Part shown: in pieces, positions 30,229-40,062 of the stretch
Position numbering within the stretch: the stretch's first letter is position 1
How the letters are laid out: every line of letters begins with the position of its first letter
Source of the DNA: Saccharomycopsis fibuligera x Saccharomycopsis cf. fibuligera
Lineage: Eukaryota > Ascomycota > Saccharomycetes > Ascoideales > Saccharomycopsidaceae
Length of the DNA stretch: 64,000 bases
Direction: 5' to 3'
Assembly (NCBI GenBank): GCA_001936135.1
Contig: CP012816.1
Span: forward strand, 623,501 to 687,500
Notes under the pieces: model-generated
What the model saw: only the letters and a program-made list of their open reading frames with translations
Databases searched by the model: none
What the model was told of the DNA's origin: nothing
Program-made: the position numbers and the translations under genes

Positions 30229-33054
30229 TTAATAATTCAAATAAATGCTTATATCATCAGGCTGGGCTGGAATATAACTTGCTTCTACCGCATCACATGA
30301 AATGTCAATCAATGAAGTAGTAGCAAGATGCAAAATACTGGAAAACGCCACCGCAGCAGTAGATCTGGAGCAGCAGTCTTTATTATCACCAATGACTTGA
30401 CTGGTGAAGGTATCATTTACTATCCCTGTACTCGTGGCTGCTGGAACAATAGTTTCAAACTTCAATCTGACTAGCTTGGTGCCAAATTCAACTCGTTTCT
30501 TATAACTAGTTTCCAAATTTCTTGGAATTTGGTCTGCCGGAATCACATAGCTGGTTCCAAATCGAGATACTGCAATGTCTTCAGATTCACTTGTGCTACC
30601 GCTACCGCTAACATTATCAGCTGTATCCTCCTTTATATCCACCCTTGTGTACAAATAACCAAAGAAGCGTTTGACTTGATCATTTAATTTATCAAAATTT
30701 GCCACAACATTATCATCAAATTCCATTTCCTCTATTTGAGGGTCAGCATTTTCATGGGAGCGCTCATACAATGGATCGTTTTGCAAACCAAAAAAGTTGC
30801 GATTTATCGCCGTGCCACTGCTGCTGCGGCTAAGACTTCTGCTGCTGCTTCTTGACATGGAACGCGATCTACGTTGTCTTTTTCTTTTCAAATTTAAAAT
30901 TGTTTCCTTTCTGATAGGAACACTGCTGGTGCTATAAAGTGCTGATCGAAGTGCTTGATTCACAGAGGAGGTTCTGCGGAGTTTCTTGCTAGGACTGCCT
31001 GTTTGCAAATAATCTTCAAGATCCAATGGTGCGTTAGAGTAATCAGCAAATAAATTATCATTGTTATCATTGTTGCCATTGTTGTCAATGTTGTCATTGA
31101 TAATGTTGTTATCAGCCGCTAACACGGCTCTATCTGGCATATCAAACCCAGAAAAGGACAAGTCAAAACCACTGTCCATCATCATTGCCGGATCATGCTG
31201 ATTTCTACCAAGCTCTGGAGTATTTGAAGTGCGGGGTGCATGTTTCTGCGAATGTGATTGAGAGCTTCGGCGTAATAAATGCTCTACATCAAGCGAATTT
31301 TGTTCACTTGCTGAATTTGACCGTGACCTTCTGTTTCTTCCAACTTCAATTTCACTGTCGTAATTTGGTTGCTGAAACCGTCTGCTTCTGCGACGAGAGG
31401 CAGCAGCAGCGACAGCGGCAGCATCCGCAACCCCCGTTTCTGTTGGTCTTTTTCCACTCATCTTTGCTTCATCATCTAAAAGATTGTTCAACAAATTTGT
31501 ATAAGCCAAGTCGGACATTTGTTGTTCAAAAATGATATCATCAGCATTTATGGGGCGCCCAGTTATGGATATTTTGGAAGTTCCGCCCTTTGCAGTTTGA
31601 AGTGTATGAAGTCTTTTTCCATATGTCCTGGCTCTTGAGTTTACTACATTAGCTGTAAAGGTATCCCTTAGATGTCGAAGGTCAGAATTTGTCATCTCAG
31701 TATTTGAGTCAAATTTGATTCGATTTGAAGCTGAACTCATTAGGCGTTCAGTAGAGCCTCGTTCACGCTGAACTTCTTGTGGGGCATCATGTGCTTCATG
31801 TGCTTCTTGTGCTTCCTGATGATGATGATGATGTTGTTGTTGTTGTTGTTGCTGTAGCGGTGGTGTTGATGGTACTTGAAACTCTTGATCAGCTGTTGGC
31901 AATGGCTCAATAACATCATTAAAGTTGTCACTTAAATTTTGAACAAAATCATCAGGACCTCTTCGAACGCCAATCAAACCTGCACCAGTGACTATATCCT
32001 CAGGATTTTCTTCTTGTTCTAAGATGCTTTTATCAGTCAACTTAGGCCCAACTACCGATGTATCAACAACAGGCATCAAATCACCTTCGTTGTTGAACTC
32101 GAAATTAATGTCACCAAGTAAATCGTTATTTATTTCAATCATTGCCAACGGCTCATGAAAAGTACCTTCCTGCTGAGGTTGTTGCTGTGCTACCGAATAG
32201 TCTGCATTGTTCATATTGCTTTCTTGAAAGTTTGAGAACATAGAGGCTCCGGAATTAATAGAATTTTGCAATGGTGTAAGTGCCAAAGAAATATTGTAGG
32301 TATTGCTCATATCAGCTTCTTTAATTTGCTTCCTTCTTTGCGATTCAAGAAGAGAATCTTTGTGACCAATATCGTTGAAATGCCCCTCAAAATCCCCACT
32401 ATCTTCAGTATGGATTGTTCTTGCAGTTTCAGCCTGGGTATTACTATTGATACTATTCGGAACCAGTTGTTGAACAGCAGCGATTGAAAACTCATCGAAT
32501 GCAGAAACAGTTTGAGGAGGAAGTAATCCTTTACTGATATCGAAACTTGTATCATCGCACAAATAAACGTGCCTAGCCAATCTTACTTTTTTAGCAGCAC
32601 TGATAGTTGTGTTTCCACCTGCGTTACGACCAGTTCTAGTAGTGTGAACTGCAGCACCATCAGTTATGGCACCAATATGATCTTCAACACCATTAATGTT
32701 GAGCAAGTCAGTAATGGGCAATACATGATTATTAAGCATGTTGTTGGTCTTCTGGTAAAGCACATTTTTTTGTAAGCTATTTTTAATGGAATTTGCCTCG
32801 ACGTAAAAATAATTAATTTTTTGTTTGTAAGCTAATGAAACGCCATATAAGAGATTTGAAGAAAGCCGTAACGTTAATGGTTCAAATTGTTCTGAAATCA
32901 AATTGCAAACACTTGGGATGGAGACTGAGACAACATCTTTCTTCAGAAGTTTTTTGTACGATGATTTGTTACCAACAGTGGCAAGAAGCCACACTGTGCC
33001 AATTTCTGAATTGTGATTGGCAGTAGAGGTTAGCAAGTTTTCAGTGAAGAGCAT
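30229..33054 (-). CDS. REC8: Meiotic cohesin kleisin Rec8
   Basis: 941 residues from the ATG at 33054 (MLFTENLLTS). The N-terminal Rad21/Rec8 domain is recognisable: IGTVWLLATVGN, KKDVVSVSIPSVCNLI, LRLSSNLLYGVSLAYKQKINYFY. It matches Rec8 (WLLSALG, KKDIVNISIP, RYISNLLYGV) better than mitotic Mcd1. The middle is long, Asn/Ser-rich, with a Gln/His tract near 415-425 and several Arg/Ser patches. The C-terminal end (SILHLATTSLIDISCD...) should be the winged-helix that binds Smc1. S. cerevisiae Rec8 is 680 residues, so this is large. Rec8 holds sister chromatids in meiosis I. An intact copy implies retained meiotic machinery. Confidence 0.75.
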   Translation of the reverse strand: MLFTENLLTSTANHNSEIGTVWLLATVGNKSSYKKLLKKDVVSVSIPSVCNLISEQFEPLTLRLSSNLLYGVSLAYKQKINYFYVEANSIKNSLQKNVLYQKTNNMLNNHVLPITDLLNINGVEDHIGAITDGAAVHTTRTGRNAGGNTTISAAKKVRLARHVYLCDDTSFDISKGLLPPQTVSAFDEFSIAAVQQLVPNSINSNTQAETARTIHTEDSGDFEGHFNDIGHKDSLLESQRRKQIKEADMSNTYNISLALTPLQNSINSGASMFSNFQESNMNNADYSVAQQQPQQEGTFHEPLAMIEINNDLLGDINFEFNNEGDLMPVVDTSVVGPKLTDKSILEQEENPEDIVTGAGLIGVRRGPDDFVQNLSDNFNDVIEPLPTADQEFQVPSTPPLQQQQQQQHHHHHQEAQEAHEAHDAPQEVQRERGSTERLMSSASNRIKFDSNTEMTNSDLRHLRDTFTANVVNSRARTYGKRLHTLQTAKGGTSKISITGRPINADDIIFEQQMSDLAYTNLLNNLLDDEAKMSGKRPTETGVADAAAVAAAASRRRSRRFQQPNYDSEIEVGRNRRSRSNSASEQNSLDVEHLLRRSSQSHSQKHAPRTSNTPELGRNQHDPAMMMDSGFDLSFSGFDMPDRAVLAADNNIINDNIDNNGNNDNNDNLFADYSNAPLDLEDYLQTGSPSKKLRRTSSVNQALRSALYSTSSVPIRKETILNLKRKRQRRSRSMSRSSSRSLSRSSSGTAINRNFFGLQNDPLYERSHENADPQIEEMEFDDNVVANFDKLNDQVKRFFGYLYTRVDIKEDTADNVSGSGSTSESEDIAVSRFGTSYVIPADQIPRNLETSYKKRVEFGTKLVRLKFETIVPAATSTGIVNDTFTSQVIGDNKDCCSRSTAAVAFSSILHLATTSLIDISCDAVEASYIPAQPDDISIYLNY

Positions 33055-33972
33055 GTTAACATATTTTTTTGCCTCTGCAGCCAAACAAGATGGACTTCAA
33101 TAGAGTTGATCATAAACCGCAACGAAGAAAACATAAATATAATTTCGAGAGAGAAGCAATAATTTTGGCAAGCTATAGCTCTAATTTTGGATATTTGGGA
33201 CTAAGCGCCGAAGGAGTATTGATGGTTAATTTAGCGAGGCTCCCACAGACATCAAACAAGGGCAATAAAGACACAAGGACAAGGACAAGGAAAAGGAAGA
33301 GTCTGGTGGCGCTTGTCTCACTTTGGTTGCATCTACTAACAACATAAGGCAGCTGATTTCGTATTTTTGTTTGTGAGCCTATCCGAATATTGTGAAGTAG
33401 CCGTTTGTCATAGTGTTATAGACTCCTGAAAAGCCTGGTTGTGGAGGCTCAAATAGTACGTGTTGGAAAAATGGACTCATTTGCCAGGAGAATTACAGCC
33501 AGCACCAGAAACCCAATATAGGTTTTAATTTTTGCTTATTACGCGTTATTTGTAAAGTGTCATGCAATTATCATCAAGGCTCGCTGGCACATTGAATGAA
33601 CATCAATAAAAATTCAAAACAAAAATCAGTATAAAAACATGAAGAAAACTAACACCAGGAGAATGCAATATTGAGGGATAAGTAGGTACAAATAGAAAAG
33701 TTTAAAATGAACAGTAGAATAAAAGTTATGAAAACGATTTAATGAACCAAGAGAGTGAGACAAAAATTGAAAGAAAAAAAAGTTGTATGTTACACGGTAT
33801 AGGATACCAATTTTAAGGCCAAAAATATCATGGTGAGAATTTTTGAAGAAAATGAAATAGCCGGGAGATACGTGTGCACGAATCAAGTCAAAAGTAAAAA
33901 GGAGAGAATATATACAAAACGTTAACTCGACCATCGCTTTCTTCTGCTCATAATATCATTAATATATTACAG
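33055..33972. promoter_or_regulatory. REC8 upstream region and 3' flank of IOC4-like gene
   Basis: REC8 is read leftward, so its promoter lies just right of 33054. An AGCGCCGA word at about 33204 is reminiscent of, but not identical to, the meiotic URS1 core. A run of GGACAA units lies near 33279-33295. The right half is A-rich. No gene supported. Confidence 0.35.
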
Positions 33973-35241
33973 TTACTCAGCTTTTACTTCACTTTTGAGC
34001 TTCGTGTCGCTATTTTCCTTCTTCTCCTTTGTTACTCCATTCGCCGTCAAGTCGCTCACGTCGCTCAAATCTCTATGATGGTGGCCATTCACCGAAGAGT
34101 TTCCGTTGTTACTTTCACTGCTGCTGTGGTGCTTTTCCTTTTTCAATTCTTCAATAAATAAACTCCAACTATCCAATAATGCTTTGCATTTCTCGTGAAA
34201 ATTGTATGGTGGTTGTCCATACTTATCCTTTTTGAGTATTTCTCTTAGCACTTTGTGTAATTTTGTATGTTTCAACATTGCCACAGAGAAACCCGTGGTC
34301 TGGTTAAATTCTTCTAACTCTTTGAACACTTTGTCTGCATTTTGAAGATCTTCTTCAGTAACTTCAGATTTTCTTTGTATTAACCCTTTTTGTAAAAGAT
34401 ATCTGAATCTCCATGCTGCGTCTCGCTCTTTAGACTCTACTGAGCCTACCGGCACATCATTGTTGATACTAACAGTGTGTTCATGCTTTATCTTTCTCTT
34501 CTTCGTTTCTGGTTCTTCACTATTTTCCGTGGAAGTAGATCTACTTTTTGGTGGATTTGACTCAGCTTTAGTCTTTTTATTTGCTTCTTTTGGCAGCACT
34601 GCCTTCTTTTTCGTATTTGTTGTCAACGTTGATGACGGCGACGTTGCTGCTGTTGTTGGCTTAGATGTTACTTTCCTGTCAGTTTCCTTTGCCGTAACCT
34701 TCTTCTTTGGCTTTGGCTTTGACGCTTTTTGTTGTTCTTGTTCTTGGTTGTCATCATTGTCGTTGTAAAGGCCATTGTCTTGGTCGTCAGTGATATTAAA
34801 GTCATGTCTAAATTGCTCATATGTATACCCATCTTTCACAAGATCAAAAGACTCATCTAGTTCTTGTTCCACCCTTTGCTTCTTCTTCTTCGGGTTATTC
34901 AAGCGCTCTTCTATCATTGTGTCTGTCAATTCGTAGATGTCCTTTTCCTTGACCCAGCTATATTCGCCGGACGGCACGTACAATATAGGAATGGTAGCTT
35001 TATCTTTTCTAGACCTGATCACCGCTGGTGGGATAAATTCATATTTGGCGACCTAAATTGAAGTTAGTAATAATGTTAATCAGAAAAATTGAATTAAGTA
35101 ACTAATAAATAACGCTACAAAGCCTCAAATACTCACAAATCCTGGCCATGGAGGATAACTTGTCATTTTGGCTAAAACAAGCTGGCCTGGCCTAAAGTTC
35201 TGACCGTAAAACTTATCAGTAATCAATTTCTTGCTAACCAT
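33973..35241 (-). CDS. IOC4: PWWP-domain protein, Ioc4-like ISW1b subunit, one intron
   Basis: Exon 1 is 35241-35137 (35 codons), the intron 35136-35053 has donor GTGAGT, branch TACTAAC and acceptor TTTAG, phase 0, and exon 2 is 35052-33973. The product is 394 residues. Exon 1 ends in the PWWP core: VLAKMTSYPPWPGF, continued in exon 2 by VAKYEFIPPAVI and VPSGEYSWVKEKDIYEL. A Lys-rich, disordered middle follows, then a helical domain (FKELEEFNQTTGFSVAMLKHTKLHKVLREIL) resembling the TFIIS-N/LEDGF type. In S. cerevisiae Ioc4 uses its PWWP domain to bind H3K36me3 and keeps ISW1b over gene bodies. Family is clear; the Ioc4 orthology is an inference from the domain order. Confidence 0.75.
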
Positions 35242-36046
35242 TGCGAGTGATGATGATGATGATGTGTTTGTGTGTATGTGTGTGTGTCTGGTGTGTTTGC
35301 TTATTTTTGTTTGCTATGTCGTATTGCTTATTGATAATAATCAGATTCTAATATTGCTATTGATGTGATTGCGTATATCGAACTCGAGACAAAAACTTTG
35401 ATATGAAATTTGTTGTAATTGTTATGGATCTTTGATGGTCTAGGGTGGACGGTGGTTGAGAGGAGGTATTGAACACGCGAGTGGGTGAGTTGGAAGCGCT
35501 CGGAAGAGCCACGACTGGAAGACGGCGAGAGTGAGGGAATTGAGGTTGAGGGAGTTTATTAAGAACGAGTCCAGGAGCAGCAGCAGAAGCAGAAAGAAGA
35601 AAGAAGAAAGAAGAAAGAAAAAAAGTAGAAGGCGCTGCAAAATATTAGAAGACGAAAAACGAACTTCGATGTTTATTTACGCCGTGAGCAACCGTACGCA
35701 CGTGAGACGGGCGGCTACTAGCTTATACACTTTGAGTAGTTACGGCACAGCGGCCAGCTACAACAACACTGTTACAGACAGCACGTACAACAGCACGTTC
35801 CTCTTGTATCTATGTTACAAACTAAAACAAAGGGTTTTTTTGAAGATAATGGTCAAAGAAAAAAGAGTGGTGGAAACGGTTAAAAAAGTAGTAAAGTGAT
35901 AAAGTAATTAAAAGAAATATTGATTAGAAAGTTACATTCGGTGGATCAGACATTCTCAGTGAGAGAGTAATGTGTGCATAGAGGCAGATCCAGTAGTTGA
36001 TAGTATGCTGATTGAAAAATGATGATGAAAAAAGAGAGCTTGCAAA
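35242..36046. other. Intergenic: IOC4-like promoter and RPB5 3' flank
   Basis: About 800 bp. ATG-proximal repeats of GATGATG and GTGTGT near 35245-35300, and a purine-rich AGCAGAAG/AAGAAAGA stretch at 35570-35630. No gene supported. Confidence 0.45.
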
Positions 36047-36831
36047 TCACAAACATATTCTGTAACTGGCGTATCTACCAGCGGTTTCCGATCTTCTTAT
36101 AATCTTAACAACTTGACCTCTTTTTAACCCCAAGTACTTGGCCACCGGATCCTCCCTTTGGATTCTTGGAAGCTGACTTTCTTTCAATCTGTATCTTTTC
36201 AACAATTCTTTTTTTTCTTCGGTGGATAATCGTATATGCTTTGGCACCAATTCATGTTGTGTAATGTTGACCACCAAGTCACTTTCTTGGAAAATTTCAA
36301 TGCTTGCTGGCTGCACGGTTGGCACCAACTTGTGAGCCGACGGCGAGATGGCCTTTTGATAGATGAAAATACCAGTAGAGAAGTTCTTTTCACTGATGTG
36401 CAAACAGAAATTTTTCATGGTTTTGATACCCACAGATAACTCATCGCAGAACTCCACCCATAATGGGCCGAGGTCTGGGTATTTTTCTAAGGCTTCAGCG
36501 GTTGGAGTGGCTTGGAAACACATAAGTTTTCTTTGTGGCTGGCCCATGGCATCGCAAATCTTGGACTTGAATTCGTCGAGAGACATTTCAAGTTCGTCTT
36601 GAGTAATGTAGTAGCCCTAAATGGATGTTAGTATTTAAAGACTATTCGGGCAATGTCGATGATAATTCTCTCTTTAACAGAGCAAAGCAAAATGCCCGTA
36701 AATCACAAAAGGCTCTCACTTTCTCAATAATTTCAAGTCTAAGCATAATTACATACTCTATCTCTAACCATCTCTTTAACGGTTCTGAAAGTTCTCCATA
36801 AACGAGAAGTTACTCTATCTGAATCTTCCAT
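36047..36831 (-). CDS. RPB5: RNA polymerase subunit ABC27 (Rpb5), one intron
   Basis: Shared subunit of RNA polymerases I, II and III, at the downstream jaw. Exon 1 is 36831-36757 (25 codons, [25 protein letters not shown]); the intron 36756-36617 has donor GTATGT, branch TACTAAC, acceptor TTTAG, phase 0; exon 2 is 36616-36047 starting [10 protein letters not shown]. The product is 214 residues against 215 in S. cerevisiae. The C-terminal assembly domain is nearly invariant: [55 protein letters not shown] (TGTAT)n repeat lies 50-90 bp upstream of the ATG. Confidence 0.97.
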
Positions 36832-37208
36832 TTTTGATTAATATTATTTTGTATTAGAGTATATTATATTGTATGAGTGGTGTATTGTATTGTATTGTAT
36901 TGTATTGTATTGTATTGTATTGAATTGTGTTGTATAATAATGTTTCGTATTGATAAAGAAACATATAACTAAAAGATTTTAAAAACGTCTCCTAGTTCCC
37001 TAGTGACCCAGCAATATCAAGTATAATTTAGATAATTCAAGATAACAAGCCTATCCACTAACAGCTCTATCAGTTCATCATCTCTGAAATTTTTTTTTTT
37101 CTGTTATTTTTTTCCGTGTTTTCTCTTCCATAAATACATTTTTTACCCGGAAAACTACCAAATAGGAGTTTACCAGGCCGTTACCGATACAGAACTTAAT
37201 ATAGAATT
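36832..37208. promoter_or_regulatory. RPB5 upstream region
   Basis: Contains eight perfect TGTAT units (36881-36920) and imperfect flanking units, then AT-rich DNA up to the tRNA-Leu gene. Repeat length could affect RPB5 leader or promoter spacing. Confidence 0.5.
36881..36920. repeat. (TGTAT)8 microsatellite
   Basis: Eight perfect pentanucleotide units with decayed units on both sides, 50 bp upstream of the RPB5 start codon. Confidence 0.95.
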
Positions 37209-37292
37209 GGACGGTTGGCCGAGCGGTCTAAGGCGACAGACTTAAGATCTGTTGGGTTTTCACCCGCGCGAGTTCGAATCTCGCATCGTTCA
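37209..37292 (+). tRNA. tRNA-Leu(UAA)
   Basis: 84-nt type II tRNA. The acceptor GGACGGT pairs with ATCGTTC (two G-U pairs), discriminator A. Anticodon stem ACAGA/TCTGT with loop CTTAAGA, anticodon TAA at 37243-37245. A long variable arm (TGGGTTTTCACCC) and T arm GCGAG-TTCGAAT-CTCGC. No intron. A T6 terminator follows at 37296. It closely resembles S. cerevisiae tRNA-Leu(UAA). No retroelement lies at this tRNA. Confidence 0.96.
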
Positions 37293-37779
37293 CTATTTTT
37301 TGAACTCTTCAGTTTGTACTGACCTTAACCTGTCACGAATGATTCTTATTTTATTTATCATTTCCTTTAATCAACAATTCTATCGTTTGATAGAAAATGT
37401 CTAAATTTTTAGTTTCCTCTGATTTGGGTCCCTCAATTTTCGAGACACGAGATTTGAATCTGCTCGGGATATGCACAGAAAAGCGGCCTTGTGCGTTTCT
37501 CGTTTCTTTTTAAACTTCGATTTGACTTTTTTTTTTAAAAAAATAAAACTCCTTTCTGCAGAATATTCGAAAAAAGAGTATAAAATACAGATTTGGTCTA
37601 GGTCGATGTTTTAGAGTGGAAAACGAGTATATAAATAAGACAACATACATAAGAAGGTATTGTAGTGGAAGATTAAAAGAAAAAGTAAGAAATTTTACAA
37701 AATTTTATTGCACTTCATCGATTGTTTATCGTCCAATTTGCACCTATCGAAACGTACATAATCGATTACCAGAACACAA
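37293..37779. promoter_or_regulatory. EFM2 upstream region
   Basis: AT-rich spacer between the tRNA terminator and the EFM2 ATG. A T9/A7 palindrome-like tract lies near 37528-37546 and a TATAAA at about 37579. No gene. Confidence 0.4.
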
Positions 37780-39300
37780 ATGACAACGGAAGATTTTTTT
37801 GATCCATTGGACCTATACACACCAACATCCACAACATTTACCGAGGAGGACGAAGAAATAGGAGAGGCTAATGTCAATGTCTTTGGAAATCCGGTTATGA
37901 AACCAACAGTGACTGAATCGTCTTCCAGTACTGCAGAGAAAATTACATCGGAAGATTTTGACAAAATCAGAAATGTTGTAGAGAAAGAGTCTGAAGTGGA
38001 GGCAGTGGCAGAGGTGGAGGCAGAGCAGCAAGAAGTGGAAGAAGAACAAATGATACATATATTTGATCTCCCATACATTGCTCTGAAACCGCCATCTTAT
38101 GTTCTCCTGTTCATATTGAAGCTTTTCGAACCAGAAATACAGTATAATTTTAACTCCAGTGGCACATCGAGCGAAGGAGACTCAGAAATAGAAGAAAATA
38201 ACAACAATGATGACGACAATGATCTCAGCTTTTTTATAAATAAAGACATTTCTATCGATGAACTCCACCAATCTCTTGAGTGGTTCAAAACTAATTCACA
38301 CACCAAGCTAATCAACTTGAAAAGCTTGAAAAATATCTCTCAAGTACGGTTTTTGAACTCATTTGAATTTTTCAACTACATTACCTCAATAGTATCTTGC
38401 AACTTATCATGGATTGATAAAGAATCAACCTTCAACACGCCACAAGAGTTTAATCAAGTGAAGGATAAAATATGGAAGTTGGCAAGTTTGAGGCTAGCAG
38501 AAAATTGCGGTCGTACAGCTCAACCTGAGTTTACTAGGAGAATTGTGTTCAAAAGCGTACCGCAAGCTGATTCAAGATTTAATGTTAAGTTAAAAGAACC
38601 ATCTTTGACTGCAGATAACCTTGGATTTAAAACGTGGGGTTCTTCATTGATTCTTGCAGAAAGATTGTTGAAAAATTATGCTAAGAATGTAAAGCTTGAC
38701 GTTAAACAAAATTACCTTCGGAAACCAATATTGGAGCTTGGAGCAGGAACCGGTTTAGTGGGTATCATGGCTGGCCTTCTAGAAAAATATTGCTTACTCG
38801 AATCAACTGAAGAAATAGTCGAAGACTCAATATATTCAACTTTTACATTTGACCAACAAATTTACTTAACTGACTTGCCAGAAATTACTGAAAACTTGCA
38901 GAACAACGTTAATTTAAACAACCTTGATCAAGTTTGCAAAGTGTTGGACTTGGACTGGATGGATTCAAGCTCCTTTGACAAAAAAATGAACTTTGTTGAT
39001 GGTAATACAAACGTTTTTAACACGATTATTCTTTCAGACCCAGTTTACTCGTCCAAACATCCATACCTTATAGTAAACATGGTTAAAAAATATTTGAATT
39101 TGAAGAATTGTGGTACAGTGATTCTCGAAATTCCAGCAAGAGCCAAGTTTGAAGACGATAGAGAGCTTTTGTGGAGTTTGATAACAGAAGATCCTGTGCT
39201 TTCTCAATTAGAAAAATTACAGCACGAAGAAGAAGAAGGCTATGATGACTTCGGTCAACAGAAGCTTATTTTTCAGCAATGGAGATTTAAGAAACTGTGA
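37780..39300 (+). CDS. EFM2: Protein-lysine methyltransferase Efm2
   Basis: 506 residues, longer than S. cerevisiae Efm2 (419) mainly through acidic, Glu/Val-rich and Asn-rich inserts near the N terminus. Efm2 methylates lysines of elongation factors eEF2 and eEF3 in the cytosol. Matching blocks: DPLDLYTP at the start, LRLAENCGRTAQPEFTRR, EPSLTADNLGFKTWGSSLILAE, the SAM-binding motif I ILELGAGTGLVGI, DLPEITENLQNNV, and ILSDPVYSSKHPYLIVNM. The C-terminal DFGQQKLIFQQWRF aligns with the yeast DWGAVKYLYRQ. It belongs to Methyltransf_16. Start ATG at 37780 keeps the conserved DPLDLYTP. Confidence 0.88.
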   Translation: MTTEDFFDPLDLYTPTSTTFTEEDEEIGEANVNVFGNPVMKPTVTESSSSTAEKITSEDFDKIRNVVEKESEVEAVAEVEAEQQEVEEEQMIHIFDLPYIALKPPSYVLLFILKLFEPEIQYNFNSSGTSSEGDSEIEENNNNDDDNDLSFFINKDISIDELHQSLEWFKTNSHTKLINLKSLKNISQVRFLNSFEFFNYITSIVSCNLSWIDKESTFNTPQEFNQVKDKIWKLASLRLAENCGRTAQPEFTRRIVFKSVPQADSRFNVKLKEPSLTADNLGFKTWGSSLILAERLLKNYAKNVKLDVKQNYLRKPILELGAGTGLVGIMAGLLEKYCLLESTEEIVEDSIYSTFTFDQQIYLTDLPEITENLQNNVNLNNLDQVCKVLDLDWMDSSSFDKKMNFVDGNTNVFNTIILSDPVYSSKHPYLIVNMVKKYLNLKNCGTVILEIPARAKFEDDRELLWSLITEDPVLSQLEKLQHEEEEGYDDFGQQKLIFQQWRFKKL

Positions 39301-40062
39301 TATGATTAGAGTGTCTTAGTTTTGCTGGCTCGCTGAAATTAACTTGGCTTTTCTATTGTTTATCGTGACTTATTATATTCATATGTTCTTCACTATAATC
39401 ATTCAAAACAAGAAAATATCATTTAATTGACGTTTTGATATAGGTATATGATATTATCACACAACTTGAATGAGTGAGCGTGAACATTAGTAGAAGGTGT
39501 GTATTTGAACACCCGTGATTGTGCATAATGACTACATTTAGCTATAGCTTGCCTTAATTTTTGAAATTCATTAAACGTAATCAAGAGATATATCATTGTA
39601 CATTTGTTTGCAACCTTTTGCGTCAGTTAATGTGTAAAGGTTTTTGAACAATAAATTTCGCCAGCGCGTTTTGGATCGCTAGACAGCAGAATCCTTGTTG
39701 TCACAATACAGCGAATAGTGAATTCATTCTATGCGTGCCTTTTCTGCATTTGACAATTTTCTTGGCTCAGTCACCTCTGTAAGCTGAGCGAAGTCGAGCT
39801 GCGCGAACATGCAAGAACGAACGAAGACACGAAAATCGGCCAATTAATCCAAACAATCTGAACAAATGAAAGAATTGATGAATTGAGGTAAAAATGGATT
39901 AAAAGAAGACAAATGTTTGCCTCGAAAGTATTGCACCCTGTTATAAATAGCCGAAATAGTCTTTTCAAAAACTTGCAACTGTCCTTCTTTTGTAGCTGTT
40001 TTGCTCTTTTTTGTACCAGATTATCTTTCATTTACGATATTTGCATCAGTTGTATATACAGA
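39301..40062. promoter_or_regulatory. Upstream region of the aspartyl protease gene
   Basis: About 760 bp. The reading frame of the protease stays open upstream to an ATG at 39913, but the next 50 codons are hydrophobic/cysteine-rich and would bury the signal peptide, so this is more likely 5' leader. No other gene seen. Confidence 0.45.

Noticed and set aside
39913-40062. Upstream ATG that would extend the aspartyl protease by 50 residues
   Set aside because: It would bury the clear signal peptide that begins at 40063.
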